64,000 nt of DNA from Prunella strophiata. Lineage: Eukaryota; Chordata; Aves; Passeriformes; Prunellidae. The notes beneath the pieces were generated by a model. That model ran no database searches and had not been told where the DNA came from. It saw only the letters and a list, made by a program, of their open reading frames with translations. Position numbers and translations under genes: made by a program. Of the stretch, positions 25,501-37,500 are shown in pieces. The number at the start of each line of letters is the position of its first letter. The first letter of the stretch is position 1. Location of the stretch: NCBI GenBank assembly GCA_036583965.1, contig JAZBQD010000030.1, positions 109,938,162-110,002,161 of the forward strand, written 5' to 3'.

Positions 25501-28500
25501 GGAGGGCAAGCTTGGATAAGAGGCTGCTCAAGGTGGTTGATAAGTGAGAAATATTAAGCATATATTACAGTAGCTTGAATGCAGTGCAGTGATGATATTT
25601 TCTGATTCCCACAGAACCAACATTTTTTTTTCCCTTACTCTGAACTTGCCATTGGATTAAAAAAAATGCTGTATTCTGATGTTAGAGCAAATGCCAGAAA
25701 GGACATTTCTTCATGGCCTTGTCAGAGAGTGAGGGAGCCTAATTTGCTCAAATGTTTTAGTGCAGAATGTTTCCCTGTGTTTGACTTTCATGTCCATAAT
25801 CAAAAAAAAAAAAGATCCTTTTTTTATGAGCTCTGTATGTGTCTTGTCACTGTTCAGTTTGAAAAACCTGTTCCTAACACTATTTTTTTTCTTATCCTTT
25901 TGGGGAGTTTTACAGTTTCCCAGCCCAGAAAAGAAGGGTTTTGGAGGGTTGGTTGGTTTGTTTTTAAATTGTTCTTTGCCTGTAATGTTTTTTAGCTGCT
26001 GGTTAACCTTAATCAGCATTTCCATAAGCAGAAGTGTCAGAACTCCCTTTTCTGCTCCCATAGGGAGTATAAGCCAGGACAGAATGAAAGACAACTCTGA
26101 GACAAGGATATGAAGGTTGTCATAAATTCTAGTGCAATTTCAAAGTTAGGTGAAGATGGACTCTGCAGTCATAATAAATAATGTTTGCACATACATTTAT
26201 AATCATATTCATTCAGACAGATACATTTTTAGAGGTACACCTCACAGATGAAAATGTTCATTATTCTGGAAATGCAATGTATTTTTCTTAAAGCATGCCC
26301 ATGGTGTTGCATGGGAGGACATCAACTTATAATCCAATCAGTTGAAGAAAAGATTTGGCTTTTAATTTTAAATGGTGTGGTTGTCTTTTGCTTAGTTCTG
26401 AGGTCTTGCAATTTTCTAGGTTTTATTTTCAAAAATATTCTTCATTGCTGTATGACAAATCAGGGGAAACCATGAGTCCATACACACAGCAGTATCAAAG
26501 TAAGCTGATAAAGAGAGGAGTTCTCTTTTCTTGTTCTAGCCATCTTGTATTCTATTTGGATGAATATATAAAGAAAAAAATTATAGGGAGAACCTGTCAC
26601 TTACTTTGAAACTGCTGTGATACCCACTGTAGTCTGTGAGTATGGAATAAATATATCCCAGGCATCAACCTGAGTGCTGAGACTGAAATCTCAGGGGTGT
26701 CCTTGCCTTTCTGAAATAGCAGATGGGAAACACTTTAGGTTTTCTTCTCATTGGTGTAGGGTTTGTTCAATGATTGTAATTGTTACACAGTCAATAAACA
26801 TTTACATAATTGTTAGTAGCTGTAATTAAATGGTTAAGAATATTCAACTTAGCTTTTTTGGCAGTTGAAAGTAGCCAGTAAAGAGACATATTTAAACATA
26901 ATAGTACATTTTATATACTAATCTCATGTATTAACAAGGCAATAAGGGGCTTTAGCTGTGCATTTAGTTCTAGATTTTAAAGAAAACATTGACAGATACA
27001 GTAGTACAAGATGTTAATTAAATTTGGCTTGTCTAAGTAGGAAGATTATGAAATGCATAATTAAGACTCACTCCACATTTTAGAAAAAAACACCAGAAAA
27101 TATTGTTTATCCAGTAATCATTTGTGTCAGCTTTGCTTCAATAAGCACTTTTGCATTTATTATTGCAAAAAAATATTTACTAAAATGTGCTGATACTGAA
27201 GGTGAAGGTGGTTGTAAAGGGCCTGGAAATGCTTCTCTGTTGTGCCTAGGTGAGTGTGTTTTAATTAAATATGCTGTTATATATTAATATGCCTGCATTG
27301 GCTTGTGGGCTGTTCCAGCACTCCAAAAACCACTTCCCTGGATCACCAGCACCAGTCCCTTTTGTCTGCACAAAGCAAACAAGTGAAATAAAAATACAAA
27401 CACAGCAGTGCCTTTTTACGTCACTTTATTTCTAACTGCAAATGTCAAACAGATTAAGGGTAAAAGACATTCTCAAGAAATGTTAACATTGCCATTATAA
27501 GATGATGGTTTATTGATCATTTCCATTCTGGCTGATTATAGGTAGTGCTGTGCTCTTTTGTCAGGGCTTGTTCTGGAAGCCCAGAGCTGCAGGGGCTGGA
27601 TGAAAAGCAATGTATGGCCTTTACCAGCTGCAATTTCACATCCAGAGCACCTCTCCCTGCTTGGCAGTGGCCACTGGTGCAGTAGATTTAATAAATCTGC
27701 TCTTCCTTCTTTCTCCTCCTTAATAATCAAACTCAGAGCACATAAATGACACCTCTTAAAACTCAGTTTAGCCTGCAATGGGTCACTGCCTTTTCTGCTT
27801 TCTGAAGGTGTCCACAGAGTGTTCAAAAGTCTGCTGGTGGCATAGGAGCTTAAGCCATGAGACCTGGTTTGAGAATTGGATGTGAAGTGTGAAGTCCATT
27901 TGGAATTATCATTTCCCTTTTGTTTGGACATGGTGGCAGTGCTGTGACACACAGGTTTATCTCAGGCATGAGAGAGAGCAGTAGCCAAGCTGGCTCCAGA
28001 ACAGAGAACATTCCAGCCCCTCCCTGAGACCTTTCCACGTGTTTGGAATATATGATTTAACAGTAGAAACAAAGGTTTGCACAACATTGCTTATATATAA
28101 TTTGAGTTTTATCTCTGTTACTAAAATATAAATTATTAGCACAGGCTTCTGCATTGGGACATACTTGACACAAATGGCAAAAGGTGCTGAAGCATGCAAA
28201 GAAATCAAAGGCTCTCAGATCTCCTTTCTTTCAATTCTAGGCTAATGCTAATGTCACTTTACAATGTGAGTATCAACTTGAAAGGCTTGAAGTACATCAG
28301 TGAAAGTCCAGGTTTTATTCCCCTGCTTTGGTGGCTGTTGAATGGTAAGTTGCTCTAAGAACCTTGTGAACTGTGACTTTCAGGATTTTGTAGATTTGCA
28401 ATAGATGTTGCAAATAACAAACCAGAAATTTATATCTGTAACCTGATTAGCTTTTGACAGAATAAAAGTAAATATAAAGGGTGAATAGCTGGAGGGAGAA

Positions 28501-31500
28501 GATGTCCATTTCCACAAAATTTTTGACACTGTATGTAATATTCCATTAATGTGAAGTTTAAGAGTAGCAGATTTAAGAATAGGGAATGGAGAAATTTGAT
28601 GAAGTGTTTTTAAAAAAAGACACTTGTTTCTTCACATACCAATTTAAAAATAAACCTTAAAGGGAAACTACATATCAATTCACTAGCATTAACACAGGAA
28701 AATGTACACATATGAGGGGAAGAAGCCAAGTCTGTAACTTCACTGACAAAAGTGAAGTTACAAAAGTGTCTCCTTCTGAAGAGAGGCCTTGTGCTCTAAT
28801 AGGATTTAGGGCTCCAGGGCTGGAGAGCTATTCCCAGCTATCCCTTTGGCCAGGGCAGGTCTCCAAGGACGTCAAGGACTTGTGTTGTCACTGTCAGGTG
28901 CATGAGTGACATCAAGGCTCTGCTCTCTGGGAGGCTTCAAATCCCTGTGCAGGAGCCAGCAGGGATTGACGTTGGACTGGGCTGGCAGCTGCGTGCACAG
29001 CTCGTGAGGGACAGCAGGGGGACAGAGCTGTGACACTGCCCTGCCTGCAGGATTTATGAGGAGATTCTGGTGTGCAGACAGGACTGGGGAGGTTAATTAT
29101 CCCTCTGTGCTGCTAAAACCTTGCTGGAGTATGACTGGTAAATACTTAGAGCAGCTGAAATGAGGGAGATTGCATCTGCTTTTTCCAGACATTGTTTTGA
29201 TGCTGAGTTTTTGTAAAAGCTTTGGTTAGAGTTGGTAAACTGAAAGCTATTTGTATAGCTTATGGTTCCCTTAACTATTTTACAGAAAATGTAGCTGCTC
29301 AAGCTTTTCATCAAATAATTTCCTGCTGTGAAATGCCACAGGCTCTCTCTTCCAAGGTCTCAGGAAATTAAGTAATCCTTGTAAGGGAAAACACCATTTC
29401 TATAGGGGTTTTTGATATATTTTGGTAAAAATGGGATCCTCAGAGAACATCAAACATGGTCCTTTGTTCAGCTGTGCTTTGAAATTGTACATGTCTTAGT
29501 CTGGGTTTTCCTTTTAATTTATGTTGGCTAGTATATACATAAGCTGTTCTAGCAAAAAATACCAACCCAAAGCACCCTCAAAGAATCCTGTCTGACTATG
29601 AGTTCCCAAATATGCCCTTCCAATTGTTCTGATAAAACAAAAAAGGTTTGATGCAATCTGTTGTCTGAAAAAAGCTCCTAGGTCAAGTAAGAGGATAAAA
29701 TGGGAAACATTTATAATTAATTTGCAACTACTAATGGAAATAAGAAATGGAAAGGCTACTCTGCAATTTGGAAGTGCTAATTGTTTATGGTTGGCTTTTA
29801 GAAAGAAGGATGATCATGGGCTAATTCCTTGACTTTTTGTTAATAAACTTCTCCAGTTACAGCAAGGGAGGAAGATTCTCAGATGAAGCAGTTCTGCAGG
29901 TTCAGATTCCTGACTTTGGAGGAAGTCTGCTTACTGTCAAGAGAGAGCTGCCTGGTTTAGGTATCAGATGAGGGGTCAGATCCAAGATCTGATCTTGTTC
30001 CCATCATTTTGTGTGAGATCTCTGTAGTTTTCCAACATTTAATCTATTTCTAAATGTCTCTGCTTGGAAAATTCAGCAACTTCCTCCCATTCTTGCTCCT
30101 CTCCTGTTTCCCTTGACCAGCATCTTCGGGTTCTGCTAGCCAAGATTCAGCTCATAAACACCTGGAGCTTCTACAGTATAAGGTCCTGTTTTTCCATGCA
30201 GGAGAGTAGAGCACTGCCTTGTGCTGGCAGAGTATCCTGGATGTGCTTCTTGCCTGCAGGAAGCTTCTTCAAAGCCTGTTTTGATTAAGGCTTATGACAT
30301 GACAGCTTTCCAGTTTTGTATGCTTTTATCACCATTCCCACTAAGAGAGGCCCCAGAAATCATCCTCTGATTTTTTTGATTTCTTTTCAGAGAATCATCC
30401 TGTTTGCTTTTCCATTGTCAATCTCCAAATGTCCATGACCTCAGCCTGTACATCAGGCCCATCCTTCTCCCACTGCCTTGTATGCAGCTGATAACTGCCT
30501 CAAATTCCTTCTCTGAGTTCTTTGTCTCTGCCTATCCTTGTCCCCTGAAGAATGTCCTTCCCATTAAATGAAGAGAAGAAAATAATTGACTTGATTTTCT
30601 TTATTTCTCTTTGTTGTAACTGAAGCAAAGAGGGATTTGATTCAAGTTGTCTCCCGGCATTTTTGAAGAGACAGAAATGTGCCTTGATGTTGAATACACC
30701 GATTGGAAGACAAAGAAAGGAAAAAATCTAATAAAGGTTCGTAGTGCAGTAAGAATGTTAACAGCAAATTGTCCTACTGTCTTTGGGAAACTTGGATGAG
30801 CTGGTGTGACTTCATGTTCACAAACAAGAATTCTTAATAGTTCTTTCTGCTGGAGGCTGTACTGATCATAGGAGAAAACCAAATGTTTGACACAATTTTT
30901 GAAGATAGTGCAGGTCTCTGCAGTTTTATCACTTCATGAGGTGGGCTGTCTTTTTCTTCCTTTTTTTTTCCCCACCTTTTTAAAACTTTGTAAAGTATGG
31001 ACACCCTTTATTAACCAACACTGATCACTGAATCCTCTGTGTAGGTATCAGCTGTGCCTGCCTACACCTTCCCAGGCTGGCACCAGCATAAAGCACATGA
31101 ATGATGACTCAGATTTCTGTCCATGGAGCAGCTTGTGGTATCAATAGAGTTCTCCTCTTGTGGAGCACCATTTGTTTGCAGAGCAGCTGTTCCCATCTTG
31201 GACAAAATAGGCAGCTTTAGTTTCCTCCATCAGCTGCTGTCCTTGTGTTGGTGTCCTGGCTGAGGGTTTCACATAACTTTCAGATTTAAAGAAGCCCTGT
31301 CCTCAGCCACAGAAAAAGAAGCCTGTATCATTTTGGGTAGAAATCCACCTGAAATTTGCCAATACTTTTTTTTTCTGGTGTTTTCCATCTAAAGATGCAA
31401 TAACACCTCCATTCTGTAACTCCCAAAGAAGTGGATTGGAACATTACTCTGCCAAGGATGTCTTGAAGAATAAGAAGTAACAATCAGCTCAGGTATTAAT

Positions 31501-34500
31501 AATAAAGACTAAATTTAATAGTTTTCATTTTTTATCATGCAGAACATCTGCCAACAAATAAATGCTGGAGAAAAGGAGTCTAGCCTCTGCTCTACTTTCT
31601 GTTTGGTTGAGGTTTTTTTGGTTGGTTGGGTTTTTTTAACTGTGTGTCTTTATTTTGGTTTTTTCCCCACTTTCCTTTTCTTTGAATGCAGGCAGTTTAA
31701 AAAATTTGTCTCTTTGGATACTTGAGAAAACATGGAATTCAGAGACACTTTGTCAGTGACATTTCTTGTCCATAGCTGGGAAATTGCTCCAGGTACTTCA
31801 TTAAACAAAACACAAAAAGAGAAATAGGACTAATTTTAGATCTTGCCCTTCAGTTTCCTCCATCACAGTTCCATGTGGAATCCAACCTTGTTTATCCAAA
31901 TTCTTTGCAAATGATGGTCTCTATTAGAAATGCTTGTATGGAACACATTCTCACTCTGCTGCCTGCACCCTCAATATTTGCTTTTCATTACTAACTCTGA
32001 AGGTTTTCTGTCTGAATTTGTTCTGGCTGTAAGAGCTTTTGAAATTTCAGGTTATTTGCATGGCAGCCTGTTATTTAGAAACATCTGGACAAACAGAACT
32101 GTCATATTTATAAACTGATGTCTGTATTAAAACAAATTTTGGTTCATAAATCAAAACCAGTCTCTCAAGTGCTCAACAATTTCATCCTCTTGTCATAGAA
32201 CCATAGAATATGCTGAGTTGGAAGGGACCCATCAGCATCATTGAGTCCAACTTCTGACCCCACAAAACATCTCAAGAATCCCACCATGTGCCTGAGAATG
32301 TTGTCCAAATGCTCCTTGAACTCTGGCAGGCTTGGGGCTTTGACAGCTTCCCTGTGGAGCTTATTCTAGTGCCCATCCACCCTCTGGCTGAAAAACCTTC
32401 TGATATCCAGCCTAAACCTCCCCTGATTCATCTTCATGCTGTTCTTCAGATGGTGAAATTAATCTTTAGGAGAGGATTGCCCTTTAAGACCACATCCATT
32501 TGGATAAATGCAGGGATGTCAGCTCTGACACAGCATTCCCTGAGCCTCAGTTATCTGGGAGGCTGGAAGAGTGGCCAGGGCAAGTCTCATGGAATGTTTG
32601 CCCTTTTCCATAGTCAGCTGCTTGCCTGGATGGAGCTCTGGGCTGTCTGTCCTTGCCATCAGAGCAGGAGCTTCTTGACAGGGTCCTTGCCCTGCCTAAT
32701 AGCAAATTGATGTTCTGTGAGGAGCAGTGTTACCCACCAGCTTCAGAGCTCTGTGCAAACTCCTGTTCACTCTCAGAGCAGAGGCCAGGCAAATTAGGGA
32801 CAGAATTACTGCTTCAGTTTGGATCCTGGGAGTCTTTCTCCAGGATTTCCCTGATAAAAGCATGACAAACATGTGTCTGTAGGAGAGTGGGGAATTCTCC
32901 TTAGCTGAACTCCATGTGGGAGCAGCCACCCAGCCAGGGAGGAAGCTGACAGAAACCCAGCTGTAACACAGAATCTGGGGCAAAAATTTTGCAGGGAGAA
33001 AGTGCATTTGTGTCTGTAAGAATTGCAGCAGCAAAGCTTGGCCTTTTTTTCTACTTTGGTGTTCTCCCTCCTCCTTCCCCTCAGAGCAGCTTTACCACAA
33101 CATTTCTTGTCTCCTCAGACCTATCAAGAGTACAGAAATGTCTGGAAAACTGCTGCTGCAGATGCTGCACTGGCAATGCAAAGAGATCTTACACAGGGGA
33201 AGCTGTCTTTGTTGGATATGCTGTGAACACAGATAGTCTGACAGGCTCATTACAAGGAAAGGCTGAGAGGCAGATTGCTCCTTCCTGCTGGAATCAGACA
33301 GGAATTGAATTGAATCATATCTACAGCAGTGATGGGAAGCTTTTGAAATTGTAAAGTCATAGAAGGGTTTAAATTGGAAGGGATCTTAAAGAGCATCTCG
33401 TTCCAACCCCCTTGCTGTGGGCAGGGACATCTTTCCACTAGACCAAGTTGCTCAGAAGTCCATCCAACCTGAATTTGAACACTTCCAGGGATGAGGTATC
33501 CACAGCTTCTCTGGCCAACCTGTGCCAGTGCCTTTTAACACACATAGTGAGGAATTTCTTAATAATATTTTATTAAGAAATTCCCCTCTTGCAGTTTAAA
33601 GCCATTGCCCCTTGTCCTGTCACTACATTCCCTTGTACAAAGTCCCTCTCCAGCTCTCTTGTAGCTCCTTTAGGCACTGGAAGAGGCTCTAAGGTCTCTC
33701 CAAAGCCTTCTCCAGGCTGAGCAGCCCCAACTCTCTCAGCCTATTTCCATAGCAGAGGTGCCCCAGCCCTCTGATTATCCTTATGTCCCTCCTCTGGACT
33801 CACTCCAACAGATCCACGTCTTCCTTATATTGTGAGCCCTGGGGCTGGAGGCAGCTCTGCAGGTGGGGTCTCACCTGAGCAGGGCAGAGGGGCAAAATCC
33901 CCCCCTCCCCTGCTGCCCCCAGGGCTTTGGATGCAGCCCAGGACACTTGTGGCTTTCTGGGCTGTCAGTGCACGTGGCCAGCTCATATCCAGCCTCTCAT
34001 CCACCAACGCCCCTGAGTCCTTCTCAGGGCTGCTGTCAATCCCCCAGCCTGTGCTTGTGCTTGGAATTGCCCCAGCCCATGTGCAGGACCTTGCACTTGG
34101 CCTTGAGAACTTCTGTGCTCTTGTACACAGGCACAGCTGTAAACAGTGTGCTGGCAATAAATCTTGCATTCAGGTGGCCAGGGGATAGTGTGGCCACGTG
34201 TAAATTGAGTTCACACAACTCAGAGCCAATTGTGGATAAGCTGTTCAGCATTGATGTAATGCAATTACTTAAACATTGCTGTAGGGGACAGTTCATCTGA
34301 GAGCCTGGTGCTAATGACAGATGTGACTAAAATCCATCCACGTTATCAGCTGCCTTTTGTCAGTGACTGAAAGCCAGTGACATCAAACTGAGCTGGCAGC
34401 TTGCAGGACGTCAGCCAGCTCCAGCAGTTTCAACACCTTGGTAAAATTACATCAGCACCTTATGATGGTGGTAGGTTTGTGCTACGCCTGTGATCCTGGC

Positions 34501-37500
34501 TGAGGCAAGCAGCTTGAATTCTCCCCCTCTTCTCCAGAAATAATGGTGATAGTTTTGAAATTGTCGTTGGAGATATGTGTGTGCTGGTGGTTGGGAGGAT
34601 GTGATGCACTGATTTGATTACAGCTAAAGGATTTTTTGATCTTGTACAAACAAAACGTTACGCAGCTAGTGTAGAAATGACTAAATCTGGAAGCTGTTGA
34701 CATAAATATAATGCTGAATAATGAAGATTCCTTACATTTCTCTGAGTGCTTTGTAGACAGGGCTTTTAGAAAACGGCCCTAATGATATTGGAGACAAGAG
34801 AATGATTTCTCTGGTATTTTTTTAAAATCCTCTTAGGAAGCATGATTATCCTCAATAAGTAGTATTCTCAAAACCACATGTAATCCTCAGGGAGTGTATT
34901 TTAAGGCATATGTATTTATTTAACTCAGAACATCTCAGAATACATTCAAAACAATGGCAATCTGAGGTTAAATGTGTATTAAGTCATCTTCTGGTGCAGG
35001 ATCATTTCCTTCCTTTGCTGGATGCCCGCGTGCCTAATCTGTTCTTCATTTGAGTGACTCAAGCTGTTGAGCTTCCCTGGCTTCTGCTGGGGATTCTTCC
35101 TAGAACCTCTCTCCTCTTACTGGAAAACATTCTTGTTTGTCAAGCTGGAAATCATTTCCTGATCTCCTACAGATCCTCATTTTCTTGGCTCCCCTGCTAA
35201 GGCATCTCCCCTGATCGATTCTGTAATTTCTACAGCCTTTAAACACTTGCAGATAATACTAATATTGATTCCTGTAACAGTATTAATAACAAAGCTCTTT
35301 TCATCTTACATATATGAAGCTTCCCAGCAGTACTGCAAGCCATTAAAAGTATTAGTGGCTTTATTTCATGGAGGAATAATGTCACACAGAGGAAGATTGT
35401 AAATGAACTACATAGATTTCACCCCCCCAAAGCTTCTTTCTTACCTATTTGAGCTGTAGTTTGTGGCTGCCATTTCCAATGAAAAAATGTAGAATAATAC
35501 TAAGAACAGAAGAAGGGGGAGGTGATCTGTGCAGAGTTTGATCAGGCAAAAAAATAGGCATTAAAAAATACACAGTGTGGAAGGCATGGAGTCAAAAATG
35601 GAAGGCAAGGGAGGACAAATTAAAGGCTTTTAGTAATATTTTGATTAGGTCAGAATAAGTCTGAAAACCAAAACTTGTACCCAGGTTTTTTCAAAAGGAT
35701 TCACTGAAGTGTTGCTGGCTAGGAAATTGGACATAAAGTCTTGCTGTCTGTGAGGCTGAGCTGCAGCATTTCCCCAAGAGTTATGAGTGCAGAAAGTTGC
35801 ACCTGCAGGTGCTGCTGGAGGTGATGATGGAAAGAGACTCCTAAGGGCCTTCAGCCTGGGTGTCAGCAATAAGAGTGGCTGTGCCATGGGTGTGCAGCAC
35901 TAATCACAGGGCCTTTATTGATCTGACATGTTTAAAATTGTCCAGCATGCCCAACAGCTAGGATTCTCATTGCATAGAAAAGGAGAAAATGCACATTATT
36001 TTTTGGGTTTGGGACAATACCTGTGTCCTCAGATGATATCCCACTCTGCTGGTTTTCCAGGAGAAAGTAGAACTCCTTTCTTAAGAGGTTAACACTTGAT
36101 TATTTCCATTTATGATGGAAGATGGGAGAAGAGAGAGAGAGTGTCTGGCTTTTGGGTGTAGATAAGATGTCACAATCTTTAATCTTGTTCTTCAGCCATG
36201 TGCTATTGGGAGTTACGTAAAAATCCCCATCTCAGCAGTGAGTTTCATGCTGAAATCCAGAGTCTTCTTCAGTGTCCATCACATCCTGTTCTCTGCCCCC
36301 CTGGGTGCTTTCAACCCTTATGCTTTAATGAATAATTCTCCTCAGTCCTTTTTCAGGTCACCAGTGTTATGTGTGGAATAAGCCAGGGAAGGAAAGAACT
36401 TGCCTCACCCCTACCAAATACCTCCTCCAAACTCAGTGCACTCTGGTTCATCACTGCACTGGTTTTTATGCTCCTTCTGTGAGATTTTGGTCTCTGGTGA
36501 TTTTGTGCTCAAAGTGATCTGAATTAATTTTGTCAACCTTTCTGCACAATCCTTTATCAAAAGCTTGCTGAAGACTAGGTATGCTAATGAAAACACATTA
36601 AAAATGCATGGCACGTGGGACAAATAACTGCTTCAGCTGTAAAAATATATGAGATGTTTCCATTTGGAATATGCAGAATAGGGAAGTCTTTCTACTACAT
36701 GCTTTTGATAAAGCTGCAAACCACTAAATGCAAATGGGCCGTTGCAAATGATTAAAATGTAATGCTCCTAATGTTTCAGTAATTAAAAATGCATCCTGTG
36801 TTCTTAGCAGTGGAGTTATTACATGTCTGCCTGGCTTAAGTCAGTCAAAGGTCTTTGCTGCATTTTCCTGGCACATTCCTGAGCAGCAGTTCTTCAATAC
36901 CCATTTCAATTTTGTGCAGATTGAATTAAACACTTGAAAGGTTGATATGTAGTTGCTAGAAAGTTTTATTAAGATTAATATTTTATTGAGCTTTGAGGAA
37001 ATCCAAAGGTTCATATAAAAAGAAATTAGAGAAAAGCCTGATGATTTACTGCAGACTGTTAGTCTGTTTGTTTTTTAAGTCTGAATAATCATGGGATACA
37101 GTTTGTTCTGCTCTTAAATTGGATTGCATCCAACAGTACATCCTGGGTACTGACTGGATAAATTCAGGTTGATAAATTCCCTGCTTTACAGCAGTTTCAA
37201 CATCTGAAAAACAAGAGAAAGGTTCCTGATTATCTCTCCCTCACAAACACTGCTGGCCAGAAGCTGCTGAGGGAGGACAAAAAAATGTGGTTTTCAGGAA
37301 CCTCCTAGAACCAGCAGCAAAGAACACCTGGGAATTCCACCACTTCCATTATCCCCCGTCTGCCTGGTGGATCCTTTCCAACCCTCTTCTAACAACCCCT
37401 GGCTGCTTTTCTCCCCTTTTCAGACCCAGACACAGAGGTTTGCCTGCACGCCCTGCGGCTGCTGCAGTCGGTGCTGCTGGAGCCGGAGGTGCTGGCCCGG

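Larger units (their letters stand above)
28345..37423 (+). other. HSF2BP: HSF2BP intron 7
   Basis: At 9.1 kb this is the longest intron. It holds two CR1 fragments (32194-32448; 33358-34120), one of which carries a perfect hairpin. No nested gene was seen. The acceptor TTTTCTCCCCTTTTCAG is a strong polypyrimidine-type site. Confidence 0.8.

Noticed and set aside
22302..28241. Skipping of exon 6 as a rescue of the HSF2BP frame
   Set aside because: Exon 5 ends in phase 1 and exon 7 needs two preceding bases, so joining them gives a TAA as the second codon.
34036..34296. Open frames within and next to the 33358-34120 CR1 copy
   Set aside because: They overlap degraded CR1 sequence in several phases and match no intact reverse-transcriptase frame.
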